A stretch of DNA of 37,500 nucleotides from Armadillidium nasatum (lineage: Eukaryota > Arthropoda > Malacostraca > Isopoda > Armadillidiidae): contig SEYY01000212.1 of the NCBI GenBank assembly GCA_009176605.1, positions 90,570 to 128,069 of the forward strand, read 5' to 3'. Below are positions 13,860 through 28,620 of this stretch, one piece after another (position 1 is the stretch's first letter; each line of letters opens with the position of its first letter). The position numbers and the translations under genes are program-made. The notes below the pieces were generated by a model. The model made no database searches. It saw only the letters and a list, made by a program, of their open reading frames with translations, and was not told the origin of the DNA.

Positions 13860-15380
13860 TCACAGTATGAAAGAAAAAAAAAATGTAATGTCAAGAGAGC
13901 TCAAAATGTGACAGAGACAGTGAAAAGCAGGCGGTAATCCTACCCACTCAGATATCCATCGTAGCTCAAGTAACAGAGAACCCTCAAAGCTAGGATGAAA
14001 AGTAACCCAAAGCCTTGGTCCCATAATAACCAAAAGGAAAAGCTGTGGGACAAGCCGAAAAAAAAACAAAAAAAACTTGAAAATTTTCGAGAAGAGAACT
14101 GGAAGTCCTGAATGAAAACTATTGTTGGCGATGATGATTGAGGCATGCAGTCACCAATGCAAAAATATCTCCACTCGCCTGAACCAAGGCAGTAAGGTAC
14201 TAAAGGAGGAAAGACGAGCTCCTTCGAGAGATTTGAATGTCCCATTTCCTGACCCAGTTTTGGAGTTTCTCTGAGTTTAGCTTCTCTTTTCTGAAACCAG
14301 TGTGTAGTTGTTGGTATAAAAAATGTCAGGTTCGTTAAGTGGTAGTTAACAACCTGACATTTTTGACCAACCACCACACCGCTGTTTCAGAAAAGCTAAA
14401 ATCAGAGGAACCCAAAACTGGGTCAGGAAATGGGACATTCAAATCTCTGTGAGGAGCTGATCTTTCCTCCTAAATCCACGCTTGCTGTTGTGGAGGTTCA
14501 CTAAAAAGTGGTCCTAAGGGCACCGTCATGAAAATACCGTGTGCCTATGCCGTTTCTTGAGGTTGCCTGTTGAAGAGGAAGATGGAAACCTCTCTGACCA
14601 CTGGGAATACTCAATGTATCTTCCATGTTGGTACAAACAAAATCAATATCACAGTGGTCAGCAAAAGTTCTATTAGGGTCAGCCCTTCATCCAGGGCTAG
14701 AACTTTCCAGTTTCAAGGAAACTTCAAGAGGAGAAGCAGGCATCGATTTGCGAGCTGAAGGAGCCGGTCTGCCCTTAGGTTTAAGTTTATTTAATAAGCT
14801 CCATAACAAGAGGAGTCCTGGCCTTTTGCCATTTCCCCCGCATGGTCCACAGAGTTGGAGCACCTGTCTATAGACAGGGTAGTAGCGGTACGGAATGGTA
14901 TGGTTGTCATTACAAAAGTAACAAAACAGGGCATTAGTACATCTGTCACCTTTATGAAACTGACAGCATCTGACACATCGCATTAGTGGCTTTACAAGAC
15001 AGTTTACCATACCCAAATCTCCAACAGTTGCAACAATGTGAGGCCTGCAGAACCCAAGGAGAAACCGAGTAAACAGTGACCAATGGCCACTCTAAGGGGA
15101 AGTGAACTATGAAATTTGTTTCAAAGGGGAGAGGGGACAAGAGTAACAATACTGTCATTGTTAGGCTTAAGGGAGGTCACGTATGACATCCAATAACATC
15201 GTATCCGCAGAGTTAAGAAAACTAAGATCAGTAGTAATATGTATATCTTCATCCACATCAACAGGCCCAATTTTATTATAATGGGTGAGGTGAAGTTCAT
15301 CTCTACTCGGTTTAGGAACCCAACAACATACATCATAACTTAATTTCTTTATATCAGAGACATCAACCTCCAGCATATGT
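13860..15380 (-). mobile_element. LINE ORF1 (gag-like, CCHC knuckle) remnant
   Basis: On the minus strand from about 15376 the frame MLEVDVSDIKKLSYDVCC runs to DVIRDLP. Similarity then continues through three single-base forward shifts: KPNNDSIVTLVPSP, then VTVYSVSPWVLQASHCCNCW and FGYGKLSCKAT, then RCCQFHKGDRC and FCYFCNDNHT. The run of C-x2-C-x4-H-x4-C-like knuckles followed by a C..C..NH motif is typical of ORF1 proteins of Jockey-like LINEs, which bind the element's RNA. Downstream (14690 to 13860) the coding signal fades and is interrupted by a palindrome. No reverse transcriptase follows on this strand. Confidence 0.6.
14203..14472. repeat. Inverted repeat of about 2 x 125 bases
   Basis: The left arm (about 14203-14331) contains TTTGAATGTCCCATTTCCTG and ends AAAAAATGTCAGGTT. 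The right arm (about 14352-14472) is the near reverse complement, starting AACCTGACATTTTT and containing CAGGAAATGGGACATTCAAA. A loop of about 20 bases (CGTTAAGTGGTAGTTAAC) separates them. It lies inside the LINE-derived region and looks like a local inverted duplication. Confidence 0.8.
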
Positions 15381-15422
15381 AAATCAAGGATTTGGTTTGG
15401 TAAATATTGCTTTATTTGTAGA

Positions 15423-15602
<180 letters not shown>

Positions 15603-15888
15603 AAAAAGAAAAATAAATTATTTTGTTACAAAAATAAAAAATATTCGTATTTTACAACCAATAAAGATTTTCTGAATCAGGAATTATTATTTTTTTAATT
15701 TATTTATAAAATACCAAACTTTTTGTCTGCCCTTTTAATATTATTATTAGATAACATCGTTGTGATAGTCAGGGTTGATACACCCAAATCTCTCCATTTC
15801 TTTCGAAGTACAAATCGTGCAGTTAAGTATTGTGGGCAGTGTAGCAAAATTGCCCTCAATAGTTTTATTCTTATATGAGCAAGAAGTT

Positions 15889-15990
15889 TGTGATGCCGGA
15901 AGAGTGCCGATATATATATCGATAGTTTTTTACGATAGTATTGAAAAGATATTTATATTTCTAAGGCCGCTATATCGATAGTTTTTAGAT
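15889..15990. mobile_element. Partial hAT-like MITE rich in TATCGATA
   Basis: The stretch GATGCCGGAAGAGTGCCGAT followed by ATATATCGATAG and CGATAGTATTGA resembles the left part of the MITE at 25622-26085 (GGATGCCGAAAGAG...CTAGTATCGAGG). The right end was not found. Confidence 0.45.
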
Positions 15991-17014
15991 TTAAAGCGGT
16001 TTTGGGTAAATGTGTTTCCCAGTCGCCAGGTTGTTGGATAATTGTTAGAGGGAATCGTACAAATATTTATAGCTACAGTGAAAAAAATTTTTTTTTTTTT
16101 TCTTTTTAATGTATTGAAACTACGAAGATGAAATATTTTGAAATAAAGTAAATTATGTATATTAAAAACTCGTGAGTGGTGGTGGTAAAGTTTTGACCTA
16201 TAGTTTATTGGAAATCCTTATGTATATTCTTTAAAGTTATATCGTTTATTAATTTTTAGCACAAGTAAACTTAATTTGATATTAAAAATAGTTATAGACA
16301 AAACTTAACTATGGTCTTTCAATATTATCCGCTCAACTAAGAAAATCCTTTATAGAATGGCAACTCAAATTTTTTGGACTAGTTTTATACTCTAGAAGCT
16401 ATTAACTTAAAACTTGACCTGATTATATTAAAATGTAACTTTTTACTATTTGTAGCGTTTTAACAAAATACCATCATTGCCAAGGATTGTAGTAAAGTGA
16501 ATACTATTTTTATATTACCATTTTAAATTACTTATATCCTTATGGTTGGAAAATTATTTGAGCTTTCTTTTATCCTAGTGTAGGAGCTTATAAGACTGTA
16601 ATTAGAATCAGGTCCTACCACTTTAGACTCGCAAACTCGGGCCTCCTTTTATTATTTCGGATTCACTTTTGAATAATTGATCAAGTTTTGAGTGCGATTT
16701 TATTTATAATTGTAAATAAATTATTTTGACTTTACCAGTTTAACAGGACCTTGTTTTTGGTGCGTAGTATTGGACAGTTCTTGCTATTTGGGTATGGAAG
16801 GTGTCAAATCCTGCCTTTATTTACAATTTACTTTTTTTTATCATTAAAAATTAATTTTATAGCTTACACATTATAAGCATTTCTTCAAAATTTTATCTCT
16901 TGGAAATAGTAAATCCCCAAAATTCCCCCTTTTATTTTAACTATTTTCAATGGCGAGTTCTTTATTAATTGTAGGATAAACTAGGTTTATTCTTCGTAGA
17001 GTAGTCCCAATACT
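15991..17014. other. AT-rich intergenic sequence, nothing recognised
   Basis: No supported open frame, RNA gene or repeat was seen on either strand between the partial MITE and the inverted-repeat element. Confidence 0.35.
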
Positions 17015-18109
17015 GCATATACGGCTATAATTGCTTTAGGCTTTCGATGTAGGCCTAGATATTGATTGTTATATATATAAAAATGTTTTTCTCTTACCTT
17101 ATATCGATATATCATTCCTGCTATTATTGCAATTAATTACAATTATAAAAATCGATATAATTTTCATCCTAATAATAATGAAAATTATATCGATTTTTAT
17201 AATTGTAATTGCAATAATAGCAGGAATGATATATCGATTATTATGTTATCGTTCCTGCCGGTTGTATATTATTTTTAGGTTAAGAAGAAGAAGAGGAAGA
17301 AGGTTGCTATTTGGGGATTTATGGTGAAGAGATTGGGTCTGGAAGGTGTTTTTGGAAGTAGGAGTTTATTATCTATATTATATGTATATATTTCATATTT
17401 AACAGGTTTAATAAAAAGGTGTTGGTTAAAAAAAGAGAATAAAGAGTAAAGGGTCATATATTTTCTCCCTTAAGTTTAATTTGTATTAAAGACGGTAATA
17501 ATGAAGTAATAATCTATACTCTAAGTTAAGATATAGAGTAGATTACTCTAAAGAGAAAGGAACAGTTTTTATTTGAAGAAATTACTAATCCTAAGCATAT
17601 CGGATAGCAAGGGGCATTTTTCTCATTATAGGGTCTGGGTTTCTATACGTCTGGGCACTCAGTATTATAGTTATCCTGGGAGCTTTAATGGGAATTACGT
17701 TGAACTCTGTTGTCCGGTGTTTGAGTTAGTTAGAAGGCAACATCATAAGAAGTTGGGACTAAAAAAGGTAAGATAAAAAACGTTTGGACTCTGTATCACC
17801 TTAATATTTTCAGGTTATGATATATCGTGTCACTGCATCTTTTTTATATGTAGACTAGATCGAAAAACGTTGTAGCGCGCACACCTTTTTTTTTAATTGT
17901 TTGTGAATAATGTAAAAATCTATGTGAAATATTTAAATAACAAGAAAGACTATCAAGTAAGAATACTATTATACAGCACAACTATTCAAGATATTATAAA
18001 TGAAGATATAATAAACCAAATAAGGTAAGAGAAAAACATTTTTATATATATAACAATCAAGATATAGGCCTACATCGAAAGCCTAAAGCAAATATAGCCA
18101 GTGTTGCAT
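17015..18109. mobile_element. 1.1 kb element bounded by ~88-base inverted repeats
   Basis: The left arm (about 17015-17101: GCATATACGGCTATAATTGC, GGCTTTCGATGTAGGCCTA, AATGTTTTTCTCTTACCTT) is the imperfect reverse complement of the right arm (about 18021-18109: AAGGTAAGAGAAAAACATT, TAGGCCTACATCGAAAGCC, ATATAGCCAGTGTTGCATA). No transposase is visible in the 0.9 kb between them, so this would be a non-autonomous element. A separate strong hairpin (17103-17238) lies directly inside the left arm. No target duplication was identified. Confidence 0.6.
17103..17238. repeat. Near-perfect hairpin, ~61-base arms, 10-base loop
   Basis: The left arm 17103-17167 (ATCGATATATCATTCCTGCT to ATATAATTTTCAT) and right arm 17178-17238 (ATGAAAATTATATCGA to GGAATGATATATCGAT) are reverse complements apart from a 4-base insertion in the left arm (AATTAATT against AATT). 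The loop is CCTAATAATA. A transcript would fold into a stem of about 61 pairs. Confidence 0.9.
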
Positions 18110-18604
18110 ATATATATATATAGTGACAATTAAATTAACAAAAGATAATAATAAAAAAAAGGTGATATAAATAGAGAAGAGAAGATTAGTGGTCAAAAGA
18201 ATAAAATCAAAGTTCTAAGCAGTTCAAGTTGTAGTAAGCTTGCTTAATTACTTTGTTAGTTTAATTGATATAGTGAATAATTATTGTTAATATAGTGGAG
18301 GTTTTTACTATAGTAACATAGTGGGTTGGGATGGCATCTGAAACGTTGGTAAAAAAAAACACCAACACCACAAGAACGTATTGTGATCAGGGAAGAAGAA
18401 AAAAGTAAAAGTAAAAAAAAAGTAAAACTGGGTCTATCAGTCTCGAACTTTCGTCATTTCTATATAAAAATGAAAATTTAAAACAGTTTGTATTTTTTTT
18501 TTTTTTTTAAATTATAATTTAAATAACTTAAAATAATTAACTAATTATATTTACTTATTATTACTTAGACGAATAAATTTACTAATAAAATTCACTGTTA
18601 TTTA
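18110..18604. other. 3' flank of gene B
   Basis: AT-rich sequence with a short (TA)7 at 18108-18122. No gene is seen. The 3' flank homology shared by genes A and C was not recognised here. Confidence 0.35.
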
Positions 18605-20224
18605 CTACATATTTCCATGCTTATTAAGTATGTGTCTTTTTAAAGATCTTTTTAAATTACATTCATATTCACAATGGGAACATTTAAATAATTTTTTATC
18701 TGTGTGTGTAAGCAAATGTCTTTTTAAGTTTTCTTTCCAATTACATTCAAAATTACAGTCACAACATTTAAATAGTTTTACATTTGTGTGTGTAAGCATG
18801 TGACTCCTCAAGTGTTCTTTCCGATTACATTCAAAGTTACAGTCACAACATTTAAATAATTTTTTATCACTATGTGTAAGCATGTGACTTTTAAGTTCTA
18901 CTTTCCGTTTAAATTCACGACCACATTCACATTTAAATAACCTTTTATCGTCATGTGTAAGCATGTGTCTTTTTAAGTAATTTTTGCTAACACATTCATA
19001 AGAACATTCACTACATTTATATAGTTTTACATTACTGTGAATTACCATATGACGTACTAACATAAATTTAAAATTACATTCATAACTGCAATGGTCACAT
19101 TTATATAACTTTTTATCGTTATGTATCAAGCATATGATTTTTTAAATCCCTCTTCCTATTACACTCATAACTACAAGCAGAACATTGTAACTTCTTATCT
19201 CCATGTATAACCATGTGAATTTTTAAGTTATCTTTCCGATTACATTCATAAGAACATTCTGAACATTTATATAACTTTATATTTTCATGTTTTAACAAGT
19301 GGATTTTAAAGCTTTCTTTATGATTACATTCATAGGAACAGTTCAGAACATTTAAATTTTTTTTCTCCATGGGTAAGTAAATGACTTTTTAAATTCTCTC
19401 TCCTATTACATTCGTAACTACACTCTGAACATTTGAGTAACTTTATACCTGTGTGATTTAGCAAATGGATCTTTAACCTTCCTTTTTCATTACATTCAAA
19501 GTCACACTCTGAACATTTAGTATAGCTTTATATTTTCATGATTAAGCAAGTGGATTTTTAAGCTTCCTTTATGATTACATTTATAGCTACACTTAGAGCA
19601 TTGAAATAACTTTTTATCGCTATGTGTAAGCATGTGTCTTTTCAGCTCTTCTCTCCGTTTACATTCATGGCTGCACACACAACATTTAAATGACTTTTTA
19701 TTGTCATGTGATAGCATGTGACTCGTTAAGTTTTCTTTCAGTTTACATTCGTAGCTGCACTGAGAGCATTTAATTAATTTTATATTGCTGTGAATTACTG
19801 AATGACGTCTTAACGAAAATTTAGAATTGCATTTAAAATCGCAGTCAGAACATTCAAATGACTTTTCATCGCTATGTGTAAGCATGTGTCTTTTAAGCCC
19901 TGCTTTCCTCTTACATTCATAACTGCAAGCGGAACATTTAAATAATTTTAAATTGCTATGAACTGCCAAATGACGCTTTAATTCATAATTAAAATTACAT
20001 TCATAACTGCAATCAGGACATTTAAACTTTTTGTCATGTGTTTTTAAATGATTTTTCAATTCATCTTCGCTTTTAAAACTAAAATTACAAACTCTGCAAT
20101 CAAGGTTTTTCACATGACTCTCTCTAATGTTTTCATCAAGCGTTACTGACATTTGGCCTCTGCTTCTTCGAATATTTTTCACTTTAGAATCCTTTTCAAT
20201 TTCACAAGCATCGCTATCAAGTTT
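18605..20224 (-). CDS. Zinc-finger gene B, exon 3: eighteen C2H2 fingers, three frameshifts
   Basis: Starts after TTTCTTACAG with KLDSDACEIEKDSKVKN and the leader [18 protein letters not shown]. About 18 fingers follow, ending NKHGNM before TAA. Three extra single bases interrupt the frame: at 19519, 19341 and 19127 (plus-strand A, G and C). Removing them gives exactly 538 codons, and the fingers around each break are otherwise intact. Fingers 8-9 lie in a short frame between 19518 and about 19342. Finger 15 (FKCECGREFKRKVELKSH) has one residue, not two, between its zinc-binding Cys pair. Fingers follow the [12 protein letters not shown] style of genes A and C, with linkers such as SDKKLFK. 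The full protein would be 634 residues, a nuclear DNA-binding protein of unknown target. Confidence 0.8.
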
Positions 20225-20497
20225 CTGTAAGAAAAGAAGAAGAAAAAAAAAAGTATATATATGTGGAACGAATTGGCATCTCGTTTGCACGTTATTTATA
20301 AGAATTTTATCTTTTGTCTTGATAATCCTTAATGAGGATAGTGGCTTAATGTTACTATATTAATTTAAGGTTCTGTATTAAAAATGATAATAATATTGCA
20401 GGTAATAAGGCTGCATGAATATAGCATTTAATTAAACGAGCCAATGAGAGATGAGAATGTCCTTATGACCTAACAGACCTCAAATTAAGATTACGAT

Positions 20498-21817
<1,320 letters not shown>

Positions 21818-22097
21818 ACACTCAAATAATAATAATTATAATTTTTTTTTAACACTAGCCATGTTTAAATTAAAATTTAGAATTAATTATTTATTTAATT
21901 AATTCTTGAGAGAAACCAAAGGAAACTTTAACTTCGGAAATTATACAAAGAATTTATGAAACTTTTCAGATTCATAAATTTCAAATAAAATTTAAATTAA
22001 ATTAATAATAATAATGAAAAGTTGTTTCCCAATGAATTGATAACCTATTTATGACGTAGTAAAAAGTAATAACAGATTTGAATTAAAGAACAAGTAC

Positions 22098-22298
22098 CTT
22101 TAAGCGCTGAGAACTAGATTTCTTCTCAGACATTGTCAGATTTTTGGATTTTATGACATCATTCCTAACCAGTTCCTCATCTAAAATAGATTCCTTCACG
22201 GATTCAGTCAACTCTAACTTTATAGATTCCTTTTCATCTAAATCCTCCATTTTAATGTCTTTTGCAAATGAGAAGTTTTCCTCACTGCCAGAAAAGTT
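22098..22298 (-). CDS. Zinc-finger gene B, coding exon 2
   Basis: A 201-base, phase 0 exon of 67 codons between CTTATTTCAG and CTTAAAG/GTACTTG, beginning NFSGSEENFSFAKDIKMED and ending SSSQRLK. It is one codon longer than in genes A and C (AKDIKMED against AGVKIEE). Acidic, Lys/Ser-rich and probably disordered; no known domain. The matching splice sites in three paralogues support it. The SUMO-type VKIE motif of genes A and C is replaced by IKME, which still fits psi-K-x-E. Confidence 0.75.
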
Positions 22299-22892
<594 letters not shown>

Positions 22893-22893
22893 C

Positions 22894-22980
22894 CTGAGAA
22901 CATTGCTGATAAGAGTCATATTCAAAGTCTAATTCTTCCACTTTTACTTCAATTTCAGATTTGACATCTTTGACATCCAT
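22894..22980 (-). CDS. Zinc-finger gene B, coding exon 1
   Basis: Codes for 29 residues beginning [18 protein letters not shown] and ending QQCSQ, then CAG/GTAAT. Compared with genes A and C it has three extra residues from a 9-base tandem duplication (GATGTCAAA twice). Acidic, with a VKVE motif. A conserved acceptor upstream (CTG at 23019-23021 on the plus strand) suggests the exon begins at 23018 with a short 5' UTR. Confidence 0.75.
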
Positions 22981-23690
22981 TTTTAATATTTATTTTAAAA
23001 GAAATATTTATTAACAAACTGAAAATGGAAAAAGAAAATTGAGAAAATGTCTATAAAATTTTCCTAGAAAACAATTTAAAATCAAAATTAAAACAAAACC
23101 TGAATAAATGTTAAAATATATTAAATTTATATCCTAGTTTAGCATTATTTTTAAAAACCATCTTTACATATATAATTAACAAGACTGCTTCAACTAATTA
23201 TATTCTAAAAGCATCTAACTTTTTTTACAACTCACTCTTGACATTTTATTTTATTATGCTAATAATAACAAGTACAGTATGGTTGTGTTTAACAATAACA
23301 TGTTAAATCAAGTCCTCAATAATATTTCTGAATTGACAATTATGATACCAAGGAATTTGTTTTTTTACGTGGATTTTAATATTGTAGATTAGGAATGTTT
23401 AAGTTTCAATTTAAGATATTACCTTTAATGGATTTAATATGTTTCTAAATTTAAAGAACCTCATATTTGAGCAAAGCAAAGTATTTGAAGGAAGAAAAAG
23501 AATTTAATAAATCAATAACTATGTCTATATCATGTCATGTTATGTGATTCAGTAGTTTTAAAATCACTTTTAAATGTAGTGTATTTTGCAGCCACCAATT
23601 TATGTTTTAATACTTGTAATCATTTTGAATATTTCACACTTTAAAGTTGGTGTTTTGACAATCCCTCTGGGTATGAGTGATTATACTATG
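22981..23690 (-). other. Duplicated upstream block of gene B
   Basis: In reverse complement it aligns with 5040-5732 upstream of gene A over almost its whole length (for example ATTGTCAAAACAC, GATATAGACAT, TTCCTTCAAA). The similarity ends near 23690. It likely holds the 5' UTR intron and promoter-proximal DNA; no specific element could be picked out. Confidence 0.55.
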
Positions 23691-23799
23691 AATATAAATA
23701 GTAATATTTTGACTAAGACTGTCTTAATAAGCCTAAATGACTTCTAACTATCTCTATTCTTCTTATATTTTGTTAATAGGTATTGTCCTTCAAGCAGTT

Positions 23800-24589
<790 letters not shown>

Positions 24590-25210
24590 GGATTTCAACA
24601 GACAGAACTTAAATGATTACATGTTCTGCAAACATTGATGACTTTATTGATGACCTGTCATCTGAATTGGAAATACTTGTTACACACTCTTACATTACAA
24701 AATCTTAATCACAATATATCAAGACAAAGACTCTTTGCGTGCAAACGTTGTCACAGTACCATTGAAAGTTAATGAAAATTACAGTTCAACTATCCAGGAT
24801 GAAGCCAAAGGATACCACTAGACATCTGACTCTTGCACTGTAACATCTTATTATAATTAACCTTAAAACTTTTGAAGGTGAAAGATTGGTTTTTCTCATT
24901 GTGTCATATCCAATGACAAGGAACACAATGTTTGTACAGTCTATAAATTTCAAGAAATTGTGACAGAATTCATTACAGAAAGGTATTAACATGTTACAGA
25001 AATTTACTATTTCAGTGATGGCTGTGCAGGCCCAATATCAAAATTTCATAAACCTTTGTATACACAAAAACAATTTTAAGATCAGGGCACAGTGGTCATT
25101 TTTGGCAAAACTGAGTGTAATGGTATGAGGAGGCACTGTGAAACAGTTAGCATGAAAAGAAAGTCTACAAAGACCTCTAGGAAATCAAATATTATCTCTA
25201 TCAGATTTGT
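24590..25210 (+). pseudogene. Decayed N-terminal half of the FSDG/HGK transposon-type protein
   Basis: In broken frames the plus strand reads VNENYSSTIQDEAKGYH, then TSDSCTVTSYY, FSHCVISNDKEHNVCTVYKF, IVTEF and IYYFSDGCAGPISKFHKPL. These blocks, in this order, are the N-terminal and central part of the family whose C-terminal half (AEWHFFA.SHGK) lies at 7178-7860. Several stops, one of them where the family has Trp after GYH, and frame shifts show an old dead copy. A possible D...D...E catalytic set (QDEA, FSDG, and AEW in the other copy) would fit a transposase, but that is inference. Confidence 0.55.
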
Positions 25211-25261
25211 TCGAGTTTTATAAAGTCAACATCACCAAAGTTAATTTTCAATACCTCTAAA

Positions 25262-25283
25262 CATTAATAAATAATAAATAATA

Positions 25284-25314
<31 letters not shown>
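25262..25314. repeat. (TAA)n-type microsatellite
   Basis: AATAAATAATAAATAATAAT grading into pure AAT units. Confidence 0.9.
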
Positions 25315-25621
25315 TATGATAAAATATACTGTTAGTAAAAAGTAAAGGAAATGGTATCTGGTAGTGAGATTTGGGCATCAGTGTTTCCAATACAGAATCA
25401 GAATTGGGGAACGAGGTGAAGTTTTGTCACCTAAGGTTGAAATTAAAAGTAAAACTCACCAAGTAGTACAATAGGCAGAATATCAAGTATAATATTTGCT
25501 GAGCACTGTATAAAACAAAGAGAACTGGTTAGCTGATAATTCCTTAAATAAAGTTAATTAATAATAAAAAAATCTATCACTGTTAAAACCTATGATCACG
25601 GCAGACATTCCTTGACAAGTT

Positions 25622-26085
<464 letters not shown>

Positions 26086-26889
26086 ATTAATTGAAAAGGC
26101 GCAAGCCAACTCCGTATTGGTTATGACAAGAGTTCAATTTTAAAAATTTTGCTCCAACCGCGGTAAAACTTTCATAGAACGGAGTCAAATGTGACGGCTA
26201 TAGGATTCCACTCAGAGAACTTGCAGAACAGCTTGTCACTGAAACCGAACAGGCAAACAGACTGTTCTTCGGATCGTGAGCGTTCGACATTGGAAAGACG
26301 TTAATTGAAGAATACCGCCAGAAGGAGCTGGAGTTGGAGTATAAAAACTCTGAGTTTGAGCTTTTATTTAATGACCTGAAAGAGAAGGGTCGTGATTAGT
26401 TAAAAATTAAAAAATATGATAAGACTTACTTTGAATTTATTCAAAGGTTTTGTTGCCTTTGTGGTCTTTGCATATACGAATCCCATATAATTAAGAACGT
26501 TACGAGTTATATATTTGAGTAGAAGGCAATGAAAATGATAGATAGAAAGTTATGTGAAAAAAAGAATATATATAACTCATACCTCAAACCTTGATTTTGA
26601 AGACGTAATAAACAAGCGAAACTTTTACATTTTTAAAAACGTGTTGACTTGGCCATGATATTTTAAAAAGTGAGCGTGTTAGCCAGCGGTTGGTTGAACA
26701 ACAAAATACTACATATCGATACAAAAAAACAAACCACCGACTTTACAACTCCAATCAATGAGAACTTAAATTAGATAAAATACACTAGATAAATAAGATA
26801 AAATATATACACAGATAAATTAGTGAAAGCATATAAACAGTTTTTATAGGAGTCGAACAAGGCGGTTGTGGAATCTGCACCTGAGAAGG
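26086..26889. other. Intergenic sequence; one short Glu/Lys-rich remnant
   Basis: At 26290-26399 the plus strand is open for IEEYRQKELELEYKNSEF followed by ELLFNDLKEKGRD and a stop, which could be the end of a coiled-coil or transposon protein. The stop at about 26278 and the lack of context prevent a firm call. Nothing else was recognised. Confidence 0.3.
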
Positions 26890-27300
26890 AGGTGAAATAG
26901 GAGGAAAGTTATTGAGATCCAGAAGTATGAAAAGTTGGCACATGTGTAGCTGGAATAAAAAGTGTAGGTGTTGGAGAGTCTGTAAAATCGATTGAAGTGT
27001 CCTGAAATTGGACTTAAAAATGCAGGTTTAAGTCTGTCGATAGATTCATATATATAAAAAATCAAAAAAATCCCCAACCTTGGTAAAATATCGGAGAAAA
27101 AGTTAGGAGGAGATTTAGGAGTATGAAAAGTTGGCACATGTTGTGTACCTGGAATGAAAAGTGTAGATGTTGGAGAGTGCGAATTCGATTGAAAGGTCCG
27201 GAAATTGGCTCAAAAAATGCAGGTTTAAGTCTGTCGATAGATTCACATATAAAAAAAATCAAAAAAATCCCCAACTCTAGTAAAATATCCGAGAAGAGTG
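26890..27300. repeat. Tandem duplication, two units of about 205 bases
   Basis: Unit 1 (about 26890-27098) and unit 2 (about 27099-27300) share GTATGAAAAGTTGGCACATG, AATGCAGGTTTAAGTCTGTC and AAAATCAAAAAAATCCCCAA. The units differ by scattered substitutions and small indels, so the duplication is not recent. The minus strand of both units reads ESIDRLKPAF and PISG.FNR, but no protein family was recognised. Confidence 0.7.
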
Positions 27301-28429
27301 AATTAAGTACGAGAAAGAAAGATTAGAGATTAAAGGTCGACATTTGGTCAAAAAGAGATTCCACGCAGGATGGATGAAAAGATCATTTGATTAAACGTAG
27401 TTACTGTGTTATGTAAATTTATGCATGCAATATAAGGTTTTATTTTTGCTTTCTTTCAGGAGAGAAATAAGGATCAAAAGACCTTGAAAGTTTTATTTAT
27501 TTGTGCGGTATAAATGTGCGAATGTTTATTCTGCAAGTTCTTTTACCTTGTATCTTACTTACGGCATAAATATACGTGGGAGATATTTCATATGGGTTTA
27601 TGTCTTAAGTCTCACTTTTAAAATTCTAAAATGAACATAATACTCATTTCGACCCACAAATACTTCTTAGTAAGAAAAAGCTTCTCATTATAGTTCAAGA
27701 ACTGCTATAAGTATAGAGACCAGCAACATATAACATCTAATAGAGCAGATTTACTCATTAAATTGGTTATAAAAACTGTTCATGACCAAGTTCAGTTGAG
27801 TACAATTATTAAATTAATTGTAAATTAAGAAATTAAATTAAAGTATTAAGTTTATGAATTTAATATTTCAGTTATTTTAAATATTTTTCAAATTTAATAT
27901 TTCTTTGGTGGAATATAAACTATTTTATTTTAATAATAATAATGAAATAAGAATGTATGAGTTATTAAACAATTTAGAACATATTTGCTTATTTATTTAC
28001 TGTCCAATTATTTATTTTCAGTTAAATATTCTTATGTATTCTGTAAGGGGTCTTCCATCTTTTATTCAGAGCCACGAAAACACAATCCTAATGTGCTCTG
28101 CAGGGGGGGGGTTTCCCCCATCTTCTATTTAGAACCATCAAAACACAAATATCCAGTCCAAACTCATTCCAATATCTGCCTTGAAAAATTCCTTTACATC
28201 TTCCTTAGAATATGGTTATTATGGATGAGTATTTAGACTAACTTTAACATTCTTCAATTTAGTCATTTTTATATTAAATTGTGTGAAATTCAAAATTTTA
28301 AAAAGAATAAATAATAATACAGAAGTAATTCGTTAGAACATATTTGTCATTCAAACTAGTTTGTTTTTTCCAACGAATTTACAAAAATTTTGTACTTTCT
28401 TCGGATCTATTGATGGGGTAAAATGTCCG
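27301..28429. other. AT-rich intergenic sequence with a short direct repeat
   Basis: The only structure noticed is a pair of ~40-base similar stretches at 28046-28090 and 28113-28155 (CTTCCATCTTTTATTCAGAG and CCCATCTTCTATTTAGAACC), separated by a G-run and C-run. No gene is seen. Confidence 0.35.
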
Positions 28430-28620
28430 AATTAAAATAGAAAATTCGTCAGAAGAGTAGCTCGTCCGAACAATCTTTCATATCAATTTTCCTTTCATTA
28501 ATCACCAACTTCAGGAACCTCTGGGTTTTAACCCTTTTACTTTATTGATGTTCAATTTTCTTTCAGCAAAGAATGAGGAAAAAAGTCTTCGTGGGAATCA
28601 ATCAATATATGTTAAACCAG
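28430..28620 (-). other. 3' flank homology of gene C
   Basis: Reverse complement of the gene A 3' flank (12790-12995), for example AAGAGTAGCTCGTCCGAACA and CCCTTTTACTTTATTGATG. In gene C it lies about 1.5 kb beyond the stop codon, against about 0.15-0.3 kb in gene A. Extra sequence, including degenerate fingers, has been inserted or retained between. Confidence 0.5.

Noticed and set aside
13940-14377. Minus-strand open frame of 145 codons across the palindrome
   Set aside because: It runs through one arm of an inverted repeat inside a decayed LINE region and shows no recognised domain.
17127-17327. Short hydrophobic open frame over the 17.1 kb hairpin
   Set aside because: The frame follows from the palindrome's AT-rich sequence and has no homologue or start context to support it.
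26890-27300. A CRISPR-like or satellite array
   Set aside because: There are only two diverged units of about 205 bases; this is a simple tandem duplication in a eukaryotic genome.
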